64,000 bases of DNA, from the NCBI RefSeq assembly GCF_004765605.1, contig NZ_SRLC01000001.1, positions 992,001-1,056,000 of the forward strand, in the 5' to 3' direction. This stretch comes from Hymenobacter aquaticus (lineage in GTDB: Bacteria; Bacteroidota; Bacteroidia; Cytophagales; Hymenobacteraceae). Below the pieces are notes generated by a model. The model made no database searches. It was given only the letters and a program-made list of their open reading frames with translations, and had not been told where the DNA came from. Positions within the stretch are counted from its first letter, which is position 1. Each line of letters starts with the position of its first letter. The translations under genes were made by a program, and so were the position numbers. Below are positions 52,403 to 62,789 of this stretch, piece after piece.

Positions 52403-52933
52403 CTACCGCCGCCGGAACCGGATAACCCAGACCCACTCGTTTCGCGCCCAGGCCGTCGGATAAATGGCCGTAATCAAGGCGCGAAAGGCTGCTACGGCCG
52501 ACCCCGCGGGCAGACTGTCCGGATGGCGCGGAGGGGCGCCGCAGCCCGTAGCGGGCCCGGTTCCCGGGGTGGATTCCCTGAGGCAGAGGTCTACTCCTTC
52601 AGCCCATGCTTCGGCTTCGGTAATGGCCTGCACCGGCTCGGCCCGCACTTCCGTTATTTCCAGAACAAGGTCGGGCTCTTCGGTTACGCGCAGCAAACTA
52701 CCCGGCGGGCCAAAAGGACAGGGAATACGCGCGGGATGCGGGGCCGCGCCAGGCTCACCCACTTCAAAGAGGGCGCTTCCCTTATCCATGCCAAGAAACC
52801 GGTAATGGGCCGGCTGCTCTTGGATACCGAACCCGGCAGCAATGCGGCGCCGGGTAACGGTTTTCCGGTTGGCCCGCAGCGCCTCGCGCATAGGCCCGTT
52901 GAAGGAAAGTAGGCCGGGAACCAAGCCAGGCAT
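52403..52933 (-). CDS. Phage-type ASCH-like domain protein
   Basis: A 176-residue protein. LLSFNGPMREALRANRKTVTRRRI at the N-terminus, LEITEVRAEPVQAITEAEAWAEGV in the middle, and ARNEWVWVIRFRRR at the end match a pattern common in small phage and prophage ASCH-domain proteins (FN.PMV.A...G.KT.TRR ... ITdvRvErlQdIsEedA.aEGv ... NPWVWVieF). The usual YGxxGDxLWVRE segment appears weakly as FGPPGSLLRVTEE, so it may have diverged. ASCH domains bind RNA or modified nucleosides. It stands alone after a tRNA, without integrase or structural phage genes. Confidence 0.75.
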   Translation of the reverse strand: MPGLVPGLLSFNGPMREALRANRKTVTRRRIAAGFGIQEQPAHYRFLGMDKGSALFEVGEPGAAPHPARIPCPFGPPGSLLRVTEEPDLVLEITEVRAEPVQAITEAEAWAEGVDLCLRESTPGTGPATGCGAPPRHPDSLPAGSAVAAFRALITAIYPTAWARNEWVWVIRFRRR

Positions 52934-53097
52934 AGTCTTCTAGAATAAGAGCGGTGATTAGGTCGTCAAGATAGCGCAGCCAAGCGAAAACGTCGGCGGC
53001 GAAGCGGGATGGTGCCCGGCGCGGCTTGCGGATAACAGCCTTGCCCGAGCTAGGCGCGTGAGCTGGCTTACCGCTTCTGAGGCAATGACGCGCAAAG

Positions 53098-53126
53098 CAA
53101 AAGCCCGCTGGCAGGGCGGGCTTTTG
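53098..53126 (-). terminator. Terminator of the small secreted protein gene
   Basis: CAAAAGCCCGC and its complement GCGGGCTTTTG form an 11-bp stem 18 bp after the stop codon. Confidence 0.88.
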
Positions 53127-53143
53127 AAGGCGGTGAGCAGCTG

Positions 53144-53374
53144 TTAGCTAAACAGGGCAATGAACCCCCGGTTCGGGTTACCAGGCCCTTTATAGCGTTT
53201 GTAGTTTGGCCGGTGGATAGTGCGCCCGGATTTTGCCTTATCCCGGGGTGTTCTTTTCAGCAACGACACGGAGGGCTTAGCTGAACCACTGCCGACGGTG
53301 GCTGTACCAGCGGCCGAAGATGATGCAACAGCACCCAGCAGCAGACCAAAAACAAGAAGTAGCGTTTTGTACAT
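53144..53374 (-). CDS. Small secreted basic protein of unknown function
   Basis: A 76-residue protein from the ATG at 53372-53374 (MYKTLLLVFGLLLGAVASSSAAG); a longer in-frame start at 53419 would mask the signal peptide and lies upstream of the promoter box. Cleavage is likely near residue 22. The mature part is short and basic (LLKRTPRDKAKSGRTIHRPNYKRYKG) and ends NPNRGFIALFS. No family is recognised. A TATCTTTG box lies 31 bp upstream and a terminator 18 bp downstream, so it is a complete single gene. Confidence 0.75.
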   Translation of the reverse strand: MYKTLLLVFGLLLGAVASSSAAGTATVGSGSAKPSVSLLKRTPRDKAKSGRTIHRPNYKRYKGPGNPNRGFIALFS

Positions 53375-53404
53375 AGTAAGTTTGTTTAGAGCTCGGAGTA
53401 TGTA

Positions 53405-53412
53405 CAAAGATA
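53405..53412 (-). promoter_or_regulatory. -7 box of the small secreted protein gene
   Basis: TATCTTTG on the minus strand, exact TAnnTTTG match; TTG lies 20 nt upstream on that strand. Confidence 0.65.
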
Positions 53413-53746
53413 AATTCAAACAAACACCATATCAAGCACTTATCTTATTTTATAGTATAAGTCAAAGCTCGTAAAAATTAAATCCACTTTCGCTTTTATA
53501 TAACTATTCAACTACTCTCTTGATCAGCACGCCTACGTTTATATTCTAAAATAATTTAATCCCACTGAATACAATTATCGCAACAGTAATCAGATCATTT
53601 ACAATTTTATTTTTCACTTTTCCAGTACTCGCCTACCCTTCGTCGCCGGTGGTTGCCTAGCCAGATTTGTTTTGTCCCTGCTCCTACTTGCTATACTTTA
53701 CAGCCATTGTTCTAGCCCAGATTTCGCCTAGCCACGGCTTTAAAAG

Positions 53747-53783
53747 CAAAAGCCCTCGACCAGCAACTGGTCGAGGGCTTTTG
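53747..53783 (-). terminator. Terminator of the thrS-infC-rpmI-rplT operon
   Basis: A 17-bp perfect stem, CAAAAGCCCTCGACCAG, with a 3-nt loop, 36 bp after rplT, with T run on the minus strand. Confidence 0.93.
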
Positions 53784-53818
53784 GTAAGCGGTCGGGCTGG
53801 CAAGCCAGCCAAGGCTAC

Positions 53819-54163
53819 TTACTTAATCTTGTCCACAATGCCTTTGAAGGCAGCGGGGTGGTTGAGGGCGAGGTCGGCCAGAACCTTGCGGTTCAGCTCG
53901 ATGCCAGCCTTCTTCAGGCCACCCATCAACTGCGAATACGACAGACCATGCTCGCGGGCACCAGCGTTGATACGCTGAATCCAGAGGGCGCGGAACTCCC
54001 GCTTCTTGGTTTTCCGGTCGCGGTACGCGTAGAGAAGACCTTTCTCAACGGCGTTCTTGGCTACGGTCCATACGTTCTTGCGACGGCCGAAATAGCCTTT
54101 CGCCAGACGCATTACTTTCTTACGACGGTGGCGCGAGGCCACGTGGTTTACACTTCTTGGCAT
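53819..54163 (-). CDS. rplT: 50S ribosomal protein L20
   Basis: 114 residues. [36 protein letters not shown] and [14 protein letters not shown]-type blocks (here [47 protein letters not shown]) identify L20, which binds 23S rRNA early in assembly and, in other bacteria, represses its own operon. It is the last gene of the operon. The 138-bp spacer to rpmI contains a TTGTTGATT repeat. Confidence 0.98.
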   Translation of the reverse strand: MPRSVNHVASRHRRKKVMRLAKGYFGRRKNVWTVAKNAVEKGLLYAYRDRKTKKREFRALWIQRINAGAREHGLSYSQLMGGLKKAGIELNRKVLADLALNHPAAFKGIVDKIK

Positions 54164-54225
54164 AACCTACTCTTTTTTGGCGGCCGGTGACTATACAAGT
54201 GAAGTCTTCGAGACCGGACGCCGGG

Positions 54226-54292
54226 TTGAAAATTGGGTGATTGTTGATAGTTGGTTGTTGATTGTTAAACGAATAACAGTCAACAATCAGCT
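54226..54292. repeat. TTGTTGATT-word inverted repeat in the rpmI-rplT spacer
   Basis: GGTGATTGTTGATAGTTGG and TTGTTGATTGTTAAAC on the left face AACAGTCAACAATCAGC on the right. It lies within the transcribed spacer between two ribosomal-protein genes, so it should fold in the mRNA. Confidence 0.65.
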
Positions 54293-54301
54293 TTCAGCAA
54301 A

Positions 54302-54496
54302 TCAGATAACCAGCATGTCCTTCACGCGGTTCATGTCCGCGGAGCTAACCAAGGTTACGTGCGTCAGGTTACGCTTCTGCTTGGTCGACTTCTTGGTCAG
54401 GATGTGGCTTTTGAAGGCGTGCTTCCGCTTCACCTTGCCCGAGCCGGTGAGCGTGAAACGCTTCTTAGCACCGGATTTCGTCTTTACTTTCGGCAT
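54302..54496 (-). CDS. rpmI: 50S ribosomal protein L35
   Basis: 64 residues, standard: [37 protein letters not shown] and the downstream block [22 protein letters not shown]. It lies between infC (48-bp gap) and rplT, the universal order. Confidence 0.98.
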   Translation of the reverse strand: MPKVKTKSGAKKRFTLTGSGKVKRKHAFKSHILTKKSTKQKRNLTHVTLVSSADMNRVKDMLVI

Positions 54497-54544
54497 TGTG
54501 GTATGAATTGAGAAAAAAGAAAAAGCGGATTGAGAGGCAGTTGC

Positions 54545-55183
54545 CTACTCCTGGGCTTCCTTGGGCTGCGCTTCTTTCGGGGCCGGAGCTCCGTCTTTCG
54601 CGGCCGGGGCAGCGGGCTTCGGCTTGGCCACCGACGGCGCTACTTTGGGAGCCAGGTACAGGAACATGCGCTTGCCTTCGAGCTTGGGCAGCTGCTCGAC
54701 TTTGGCCAAGTCTTCCAGAGCCTGGGCAAACTTGAGCAGCAGGATTTCGCCCCGCTCCTTGAACACGATGGAACGACCCACGAAGTGAACGTACGCCTTG
54801 ATTTTGGCGCCTTCCTTCAGGAATTCCTGGGCGTGCTTGAGCTTGAAAGCGAAGTCGTGGTCGTCGGTGTTGGGTCCGAAACGAATTTCCTTCAGGACTA
54901 CTTTCGTAGCCTTGGCCTTCATTTCGCGGGTGCGTTTCTTCTGCTCGTATTTAAACTTCGAGTAGTCGATAACGCGACACACCGGAGGAGTAGCCGTGGG
55001 CGAAATCTCGACCAGGTCGAGGTTCTGCTCCTGGGCCATCCGACGGGCCTGCTCGATAGAATAAATGCCTTGCTCGACGTTTTCGCCGACCAGGCGTACT
55101 TCCCGGGCCGTAATCTTCTGGTTGATTTTGAACGGCTCCTCGACCTGAGCGCGGGGAATGTAGCGGCGGTTTGGGGTTGCTAT
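54545..55183 (-). CDS. infC: Translation initiation factor IF-3, probable ATA start
   Basis: Discriminates initiator tRNA and start codons on the 30S subunit. The family sequence begins [32 protein letters not shown]; the codon just before it is ATA (55183-55181), preceded by AAGGAGG with an 8-nt spacer. No ATG, GTG or TTG lies in frame between a distant TTG at 55297 and this point. A non-AUG start is known for infC in other bacteria (AUU in E. coli), where IF-3 represses its own synthesis. The product is about 212 residues with a Pro/Ala/Lys C-terminal tail. [29 protein letters not shown] is the IF-3 signature. Confidence 0.93.
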   Translation of the reverse strand: MATPNRRYIPRAQVEEPFKINQKITAREVRLVGENVEQGIYSIEQARRMAQEQNLDLVEISPTATPPVCRVIDYSKFKYEQKKRTREMKAKATKVVLKEIRFGPNTDDHDFAFKLKHAQEFLKEGAKIKAYVHFVGRSIVFKERGEILLLKFAQALEDLAKVEQLPKLEGKRMFLYLAPKVAPSVAKPKPAAPAAKDGAPAPKEAQPKEAQE

Positions 55184-55191
55184 GAGTTGGT

Positions 55192-55198
55192 CCTCCTT
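55192..55198 (-). promoter_or_regulatory. Strong Shine-Dalgarno site of infC
   Basis: AAGGAGG on the minus strand, 8 nt before the ATA start. Other genes in the window have no such site, as usual for Bacteroidota, so its presence here is exceptional and decides the start. Confidence 0.75.
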
Positions 55199-55309
55199 CT
55201 GAAAGGTGAGCTGATTGTCTTGATGAGCTGGTTGAATCTGACACGACCTAGGCCGCGAGGGTTCAATCAGCGGGCAAATATCCGCCTTTTTTTCCAAACC
55301 CTCAATATT

Positions 55310-55549
55310 TTAATGGGCTAATGCTAGGTTAATGTGCTGATGTGCTAATGGGAAGAATGTGAAGAATGCCCTGGGGAAAGGCTACGGAATGTCCTTACCA
55401 GAAGACAACACTTTGATTTTTAACAGAATACTATTACAGAAAACCCCGCTACCTTTCGGTAGCAGGGCTTCTTATAATAGCAGAGACGTATTCTTAGGTA
55501 TAGGGAGTCATTTCTCCCTTTTCCCACACTAGCACATCAGCCCATCAAC
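55310..55549. repeat. TGCTAATGTG-type inverted repeat enclosing the thrS terminator
   Basis: Left arm about 55310-55350 (GGGCTAATGCTAGG, TTAATGTGCTGATGTGCTAATG) and right arm about 55527-55549 (CACTAGCACATCAGCCCATC) are complementary. The terminator hairpin lies between, as at 49603-49884. Confidence 0.7.
55441..55470 (-). terminator. Hairpin after thrS
   Basis: A stem of about 12 bp around GCTACC/GGTAGC with loop TTTC; on the minus strand it is followed by TTTT. It may end part of thrS transcription before infC. Confidence 0.75.
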
Positions 55550-57490
<1,941 letters not shown>

Positions 57491-57672
57491 GAGTGGGAAA
57501 TAAAGTAGCTATACAAACAGCGTTAGCCCGCAAGTTAGCAGCTTGGGGCGGTTTTTAGCGGGCAAGAATAGAATTGACCCGATATGAGCCCTGATTTTTG
57601 CCGGTCTACCGGTAAACAACCGGCAGTTCCTGCGGCCTAACCGAGACGCAACTGGCGCTGCTGCTCCCGGCC

Positions 57673-58797
57673 TTAGTCAATAGCCGAGGGCTTGAAACGC
57701 TGCACCAGGGGCGCGATTGGCTCCACGGCCCGCCGCCGGAACAGCGTGTCGTTGCGCAGCTGCCGGGCCTTTTCCCCAGCTTTCCAGACTTTGAACGTCC
57801 AGTGGCGGTTGCCGGGGTTTTCGGCCACCAGCAGCCGGTACTGCGCCAGGGCGTCGGCGTTACGCCCCAGGCTTTCGTAGCTCTCGGCCAGCATCTGCCG
57901 GGCTTCGGGCAGGCGCGGCGCCCGGCGCACGGCCCGTTGCAGGTGCGGAATGGCCACCGCGTACTGGCGCTGCCTGAAGGCGGCCAGGGCCAGGCGGTAA
58001 TCGGCGCGGTAGAGGGTGGTATCGAGCAAAATAGCCTTGCCGTAGCAGCGCAGGGCACTGTCGGGCTGGTTCTGAAGCTCGAACTGCCGGCCGTGGTCGT
58101 ACCAGAGCAGGCCGTAGGCAGGGGCCAGCTTCAGGCCCCGCCGGGTGTAGACCACCGCCTCGGCGGGCAGGCGGTAGGCATTGGAGAGAAAAGCCAGCTG
58201 GTGCAGGGTTTCGGGCTGGCGCGGGTCGCGGGCAATGCTGGCGCGCAGGTATTGCAGGGCCTGAGCGGTGTCGGTCAGGGCCTGGTAGGCCACGCCCTTG
58301 TAAAACAGCGCGGCCGCATGGTCGGGCTCCTGCTGCAGGGTCCGGTCGAGCTGGTCGATGGCGTCCTGGTAGTGGCGGGCGGCCAGGTGGGTTTCGCCCA
58401 CCAGCAGGTTGAGCTCGGGGGAGGAAAAGCCGCGCCGCGAAGCTTCCTGCGCTGCTTCCAGGGTGGCCTGGAGGCGGTTTTGGGCCCGCAGGGCCCGGGC
58501 TTTGGTAAAGTAAAACTCCCCCGGGGCGTCGTCGAGGTCCAGGGCTTGGTTGATGTCCTGCAGCGCGGCCGGCACCTGGCCCGCGTCGAGGCGGAAGGCG
58601 GCCCGGCGGGCATAAAGCGAGGCATTGCGGGGCTGGCGGGCAATGGCCCCTTCCAGCTCCTGGGCCTGAATGTGGGGGCCGCTCTGCACCGAGGTCAGGT
58701 TGACCATCGTTTCGGCCCGGCTGGCCGGGGCATTCTCGCAGGCGCTCAGCAGCGGCGCCCCCAGCGCTAAACCCAGAAAAAAACGAAGAAGGCGCAC
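57673..58797 (-). CDS. TPR-repeat lipoprotein
   Basis: A 374-residue TPR protein. The GTG at 58795-58797 is chosen: it gives a typical lipoprotein signal (RLLRFFLGLALGAPLLSAC, lipid Cys at residue 20) and lies 30 bp after a TATCTTTG promoter box; the alternative TTG at 58851 is upstream of that box. About eight TPR units follow (e.g. ARRAAFRLDAGQVPAALQDINQALDLD, AAALFYKGVAYQALTDTAQALQYLRASI). No enzyme domain. It probably acts as an envelope-attached scaffold; function unknown. Confidence 0.85.
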   Translation of the reverse strand: MRLLRFFLGLALGAPLLSACENAPASRAETMVNLTSVQSGPHIQAQELEGAIARQPRNASLYARRAAFRLDAGQVPAALQDINQALDLDDAPGEFYFTKARALRAQNRLQATLEAAQEASRRGFSSPELNLLVGETHLAARHYQDAIDQLDRTLQQEPDHAAALFYKGVAYQALTDTAQALQYLRASIARDPRQPETLHQLAFLSNAYRLPAEAVVYTRRGLKLAPAYGLLWYDHGRQFELQNQPDSALRCYGKAILLDTTLYRADYRLALAAFRQRQYAVAIPHLQRAVRRAPRLPEARQMLAESYESLGRNADALAQYRLLVAENPGNRHWTFKVWKAGEKARQLRNDTLFRRRAVEPIAPLVQRFKPSAID

Positions 58798-58827
58798 GGC
58801 AGGCAGAGGAAAAAAAGGCAACGACAG

Positions 58828-58835
58828 CAAAGATA
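58828..58835 (-). promoter_or_regulatory. -7 box of the TPR lipoprotein gene
   Basis: TATCTTTG on the minus strand, exact TAnnTTTG match, inside the 62-bp gap after the upstream TPR gene. It supports the GTG start of the downstream gene. Confidence 0.6.
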
Positions 58836-58859
58836 CTCGGCCGAGGCACAATGCCGCCG

Positions 58860-59711
58860 CTACAGCGTCTTTTTGACTTTGTGGTGCAGCTGCTTGAGCA
58901 TTTTCTTGTTGAGCTGAATCAGCATCACGCGGCAGCGGCGGCTCATTTCCAGCTCCTCACTGGTCACGGGCGTGAGCTGGGCGGCCTCCTGCAGCACGTT
59001 GCTGGCGCGGGTGCGCTGCCCCTGGTTGAGGTGTACCCGCGCCAGGTCGTAGCAGAACTGAATCTTTTTGGGCTCCAGCTCGTGGGCTTTCACCAGGGCT
59101 TCGATGGCGCGGGGCGTGCTGGCGCTGCCGGGCATGCCGCCCAGAAAAAACTGGCTGTAGAACTTTTCCAGGGGGTTGTAGTGGTCGACGCGGTAGTGCC
59201 AGCGGCCCAGCAGCTGCCAGGCATCGGCCCAGCCGGGCGCTTTGTCGACGGCCTTGAACACGTGGGGCTTCATTTCCTTGTAGGCCACCAGCCGGCCGCG
59301 CGAGCTGAGCAGCGTGGCCTGATTTACCAGGGCCAGAGCCTCGGCGTAGTTCGACTCGGCGCCTTCCGGCTTCACGACCAGGGCGCGGGTGGAATACAGG
59401 CGGGCGGCGGCGAAGTAGGCCGCTTTCCGGGTTTCGTCGGTGTAGCGGGTGCCGATGTGCACGCTCAGCACCGAGGCCTGCCACAGAGCTTCGTAGTGGC
59501 CGGGCGCCTGCCGGAGCACCTGCTCGTACTTGGCCAGGGCCTCCGATTCCTTGTACTGCTGCTGCAGGCTCCGGGCCTCGGCCAGCAGCTTGCTGATGTC
59601 GGGCGCGGGGGCCTGACTGAACGCCCGGGCGCTACCGCTCAGCTCCGCTCCCGCTACGACCAGCAACAGCAACAGCCACTTTTTAGCAAAACGAACCAGG
59701 TAAGCAGGCAT
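58860..59711 (-). CDS. Exported TPR protein resembling the RMDN/FAM82 family
   Basis: A 283-residue protein, start at the ATG at 59709-59711, with signal sequence (VRFAKKWLLLLLVVAGAELSGSARA). The segment WADAWQLLGRWHYRVDHYNPLEKFYSQFFLGGMPGS, followed by IEALVKAHELEPKKIQFCYDLARVHLNQGQ, closely follows the pattern of regulator-of-microtubule-dynamics (RMDN) proteins, in which WxLGxWxY and a glycine loop precede TPR helices. Bacterial members exist; their role is unknown. The C-terminus is basic (NKKMLKQLHHKVKKTL). Confidence 0.78.
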   Translation of the reverse strand: MPAYLVRFAKKWLLLLLVVAGAELSGSARAFSQAPAPDISKLLAEARSLQQQYKESEALAKYEQVLRQAPGHYEALWQASVLSVHIGTRYTDETRKAAYFAAARLYSTRALVVKPEGAESNYAEALALVNQATLLSSRGRLVAYKEMKPHVFKAVDKAPGWADAWQLLGRWHYRVDHYNPLEKFYSQFFLGGMPGSASTPRAIEALVKAHELEPKKIQFCYDLARVHLNQGQRTRASNVLQEAAQLTPVTSEELEMSRRCRVMLIQLNKKMLKQLHHKVKKTL

Positions 59712-59782
59712 GAATAACAAAGAAACGAACCACGGCCGCCCGGACTTGGGCCACCAAATCTGGCCTTGTTTCGCAAGAACAC

Positions 59783-59814
59783 AAAAAAGTACCCCAGCTT
59801 CTCAACCGGGGTAC
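59783..59814 (-). terminator. Terminator of the topoisomerase gene
   Basis: GTACCCC and GGGGTAC (59789-59795, 59808-59814) form the stem; six T residues follow on the minus strand (59788-59783). Confidence 0.88.
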
Positions 59815-59822
59815 GTTTTAAT

Positions 59823-62789
59823 TTAAAACAAGCCGAGCTGGGCCTTGGGTCGGCGCAGGATGGCCTGGGCCCGCTCAATGTCTTCATTCGTGACATCCAC
59901 CGGGCCGGTCAGCTCGGGCAGGGGGCCGGTGGCTTCGGGGCCAGGCGCGGCCGGGCGCGGAATGGTGGCCGGACCTTTCTTCTTGGCCACCTGCCGGCGC
60001 TCCGGCTCGGGGCCTTCATCGGTGAGCAAGGCCACCGAGTGAATCTTGAAGTAGTTGAGCTTGTTGCCCATAGCCTTCCACCCTTTCACGTCGATGAACT
60101 CGTGCAGCCCGATTTTCTCGGTTTCCTTGTCGGCCTTTTTGTCGCGCTGCAGCTTCACTTCCACCTGCGGCTCCTGGAAGCAGGTGGCGCAGAGCAGCTT
60201 CGAGCCTTTGGTTTCGGAAATGAAGGTAAAGCGCTTCTCCAGGGTGCTGGTTTCAATCTTGAAGCGCTTGACGTAGTGGATTTTGGTTTCGCCCTCGGCG
60301 TACACGGCGCTGAGCACGGTGTCGGGCTCCAGCTTGCGCAGCAGCACGATGTTGGGCACGTCGAAGTGGTAGGCCGGGTCGGGCGACTTCAGCTCGTAGC
60401 TGCCGTCCTTGTAGACCACCAGCACCGTGTTGTCGGTGTCGAAGGTGCCCAGGTAGCGGCCGTGGCCGGCGGTGTTGAGGCGGCCCACCACGGAGTCAAA
60501 GAACACCTCCCGGCCGCCCAGCGTCGAGTCGCCGAGGCTTTTCTGGGTGATTTTCTTGATGGGCTGCTTGGTCACGATGTTGCCCATCGAGCCCTTGCCC
60601 TTGATGGCCAGCTCGGCAAAGTCGAAGTCGAACTGCTTGACGCGGGCCGGGGCCTTGTCGGAGAGCTGCACGCTCACGATTTCCGACTCCGAGTTAGGGT
60701 TCGCCGTCAGATACAGCGTTTTGGTACCCTTGGTGCCCTTGGTCAGGTCGTAGACTTTGTCGCGGGTGATGCCCGTGACCAGGAAGCGCTTGGCGAAGCT
60801 GATGCCCGAGGCGCCATCCAGGTAAATCATGTTGTAGACCAGCCGGTCGTCGTTCTTGTTGTAGACGCCCACGTGCAGGATATCCTTGCCCACGAAGGTC
60901 TTCTCGGCGATTTTAGTCACCACAAACGTGCCGTCGCGGCGGATGGCAATGATGTCGTCCAGGTCCGAGCAGTCGCAGACCGTGACGGCGCTTTCGTCCT
61001 TTTTCAGGCCGTAGCCCACGAAGCCGTCGGCGTAGTTCACGTAGAGCTTCTGGTTGGCCACGGCCACTTTCTGGGCCGTTACCACGTCGAAGGTGCGCAG
61101 CTGGGTTTTGCGCTCCCGGCCCGCGCCGTACTTCTTGAGCAGGTTCTCGAAGTAGGCAATGGCGTAGCGGGTGAGGTGGGCCAGGTTGTCGGCCACCTCG
61201 GCCAGCTCGGTTTCCAGCTTCTGAATGTACTCGTCGGCCTTGAAGCCGTCGAACTTGGAGATGCGCTTGATGCGGATTTCGGTCAGGCGCGTGAGGTCGT
61301 CCTCGGTGATGGGGCGGCGCAGCACGATGCGCTGGTCGTCGGCCTTGGCCTTGGAGCCCTCCACGCGCACAAACTTGCTCAGGCCCTTCTCAATGGTATC
61401 GAGAATGTCCTGCCAGGTTTCGCACTCCTCGATTTTGCGGTAGATGCGGTTTTCGATGAAAATCTTCTCCAGCGAGGCCGAGTGCCACTTTTCCTGAAGC
61501 TCATCCTGGCGGATTTCCAGCTCCCGCTCCAGCAGGCGCACCGTTTTCTGGGTGCTCAGCTTCAGCATGTCCTCCACCCCCACGAAGCGCGGCTTCTCCT
61601 CGATAATCACGCAGGTGTTGGGCGAGATGGAGATTTCGCAGTCGGTGAAGGCGTACAAGGCGTCCATCGTGAGGTCGGGACTCACGCCCGTGGGCAGGTG
61701 GACCTGGATTTCCACCTCGGCGGCCGTGTTGTCGACCACCTTTTTGATCTTGATCTTGTTGGCTTCCGAGGCCTTCACGATGCTTTCCATCAGCGCCGTA
61801 GTGGTGGTGCCGTACGGAATGTCGCGGATGACGAGCATGGTCTTGTCGACCTTCTCGATGGTGGCCCGCAGGCGGATTTTGGCCCCGCGCAGGCCCCCGT
61901 TGTAGTTGGTCACGTCGCAGAGGCCGCCGGTCGGGAAGTCCGGAAACAGCTGGATTTCCCGGCCCCGGAGCACGTCGATAGAGGCCTTGCACAGCTCGCG
62001 GAAGTTGTGGGGCATGATCTTGGTGCTCAAACCCACGGCAATGCCTTCCACGCCCTGGGCCAGCAGCAAGGGGAACTTCACCGGCAGCGTGGTCGGCTCG
62101 CGCTTGCGGCCGTCGTAGCTCATCTGCCACTCGGTGATGTCGGGGTTGAACACCACGTCGAGGGCAAACTTCGAGAGGCGGGCCTCGATGTAACGCGGGG
62201 CGGCCGCGCCGTCGCCGGTGCGGATGTCGCCCCAGTTGCCCTGGGTTTCGATCAGCAGGTCCTTCTGGCCCAGGTTCACCATGGCGTCGCCGATGCTGGC
62301 GTCGCCGTGGGGGTGGTACTGCATGGTCTGGCCGATGACGTTGGCGACTTTGTTGAAGCGGCCGTCGTCCATTTCCTTCATGGCGTGCAGAATGCGGCGC
62401 TGCACGGGCTTGAGGCCGTCCTCAATGGCGGGCACGGCCCGCTCCAGAATCACGTAGGAGGCGTAGTCCAGAAACCAGTTCTGGTACATGCCGGCCACGG
62501 TGGCCACGTCGTGAATGGTTTCGCCGGGGGCAAACTTGGGCTCCTCCTCGGTTTCTTCCTCCGTCACGGGCTCGGCCTCGGTGTGAGTTTGCACGTCGGC
62601 GGACGACTCGGCCAGCAGCAGCTCGCCGGCTTCACTGACGACAAACTCGGGAGTTTCCGCGCCGGCGGCAGCGTCGGCGGCGGCATCCGGGGGCGTGGCG
62701 GACCCGAACTCAAAGGAGTCGCCGGCGCCAAACAGGTTGGGCTGCTGCTCTTCGGAATGGGGGTCGTGGGGGTTCTTCTCTTCTGACAC
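59823..62789 (-). CDS. parC: DNA topoisomerase IV/gyrase subunit A
   Basis: A 988-residue type II topoisomerase A subunit; cuts and rejoins DNA via a tyrosine. After an acidic N-terminal extension of about 90 residues comes the breakage-reunion domain: DYASYVILERAVPAIEDGLKPVQRRIL, HPHGDASIGDAMVNLGQ, and catalytic Tyr200 in AAPRYIEARLS. Coiled-coil and beta-propeller C-terminal parts follow. There is no clear GyrA box, and partner subunit B is not in the window, so ParC-like is the better call. The final residues are AQLGLF, close to the beta-clamp-binding pentapeptide QL(S/D)LF. Confidence 0.88.
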   Translation of the reverse strand: MSEEKNPHDPHSEEQQPNLFGAGDSFEFGSATPPDAAADAAAGAETPEFVVSEAGELLLAESSADVQTHTEAEPVTEEETEEEPKFAPGETIHDVATVAGMYQNWFLDYASYVILERAVPAIEDGLKPVQRRILHAMKEMDDGRFNKVANVIGQTMQYHPHGDASIGDAMVNLGQKDLLIETQGNWGDIRTGDGAAAPRYIEARLSKFALDVVFNPDITEWQMSYDGRKREPTTLPVKFPLLLAQGVEGIAVGLSTKIMPHNFRELCKASIDVLRGREIQLFPDFPTGGLCDVTNYNGGLRGAKIRLRATIEKVDKTMLVIRDIPYGTTTTALMESIVKASEANKIKIKKVVDNTAAEVEIQVHLPTGVSPDLTMDALYAFTDCEISISPNTCVIIEEKPRFVGVEDMLKLSTQKTVRLLERELEIRQDELQEKWHSASLEKIFIENRIYRKIEECETWQDILDTIEKGLSKFVRVEGSKAKADDQRIVLRRPITEDDLTRLTEIRIKRISKFDGFKADEYIQKLETELAEVADNLAHLTRYAIAYFENLLKKYGAGRERKTQLRTFDVVTAQKVAVANQKLYVNYADGFVGYGLKKDESAVTVCDCSDLDDIIAIRRDGTFVVTKIAEKTFVGKDILHVGVYNKNDDRLVYNMIYLDGASGISFAKRFLVTGITRDKVYDLTKGTKGTKTLYLTANPNSESEIVSVQLSDKAPARVKQFDFDFAELAIKGKGSMGNIVTKQPIKKITQKSLGDSTLGGREVFFDSVVGRLNTAGHGRYLGTFDTDNTVLVVYKDGSYELKSPDPAYHFDVPNIVLLRKLEPDTVLSAVYAEGETKIHYVKRFKIETSTLEKRFTFISETKGSKLLCATCFQEPQVEVKLQRDKKADKETEKIGLHEFIDVKGWKAMGNKLNYFKIHSVALLTDEGPEPERRQVAKKKGPATIPRPAAPGPEATGPLPELTGPVDVTNEDIERAQAILRRPKAQLGLF

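Larger units (their letters stand above)
53375..53818. other. AT-rich gap between the small secreted gene and rplT
   Basis: Contains the small gene's promoter box at 53405-53412 and the rplT terminator at 53747-53783. The stretch 53420-53640 is AT-rich and I see no gene in it. Confidence 0.65.
55184..55549. other. Gap between thrS and infC
   Basis: Holds the infC leader with a rare Shine-Dalgarno site (55192-55198), TGCTAATGTG-type repeat arms (55310-55350 and 55527-55549) and a terminator-like hairpin after thrS at 55441-55470. No gene. Confidence 0.75.

Noticed and set aside
52108-52425. 105-residue plus-strand frame after the tRNA
   Set aside because: Composition and lack of similarity do not support a gene; overlaps the end of the ASCH-like gene on the other strand.
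59766-62786. 1006-residue plus-strand frame
   Set aside because: Antisense shadow of the topoisomerase gene; high-GC codon structure keeps the opposite strand open. Composition is Val/Gly/His/Leu-rich with no family pattern.
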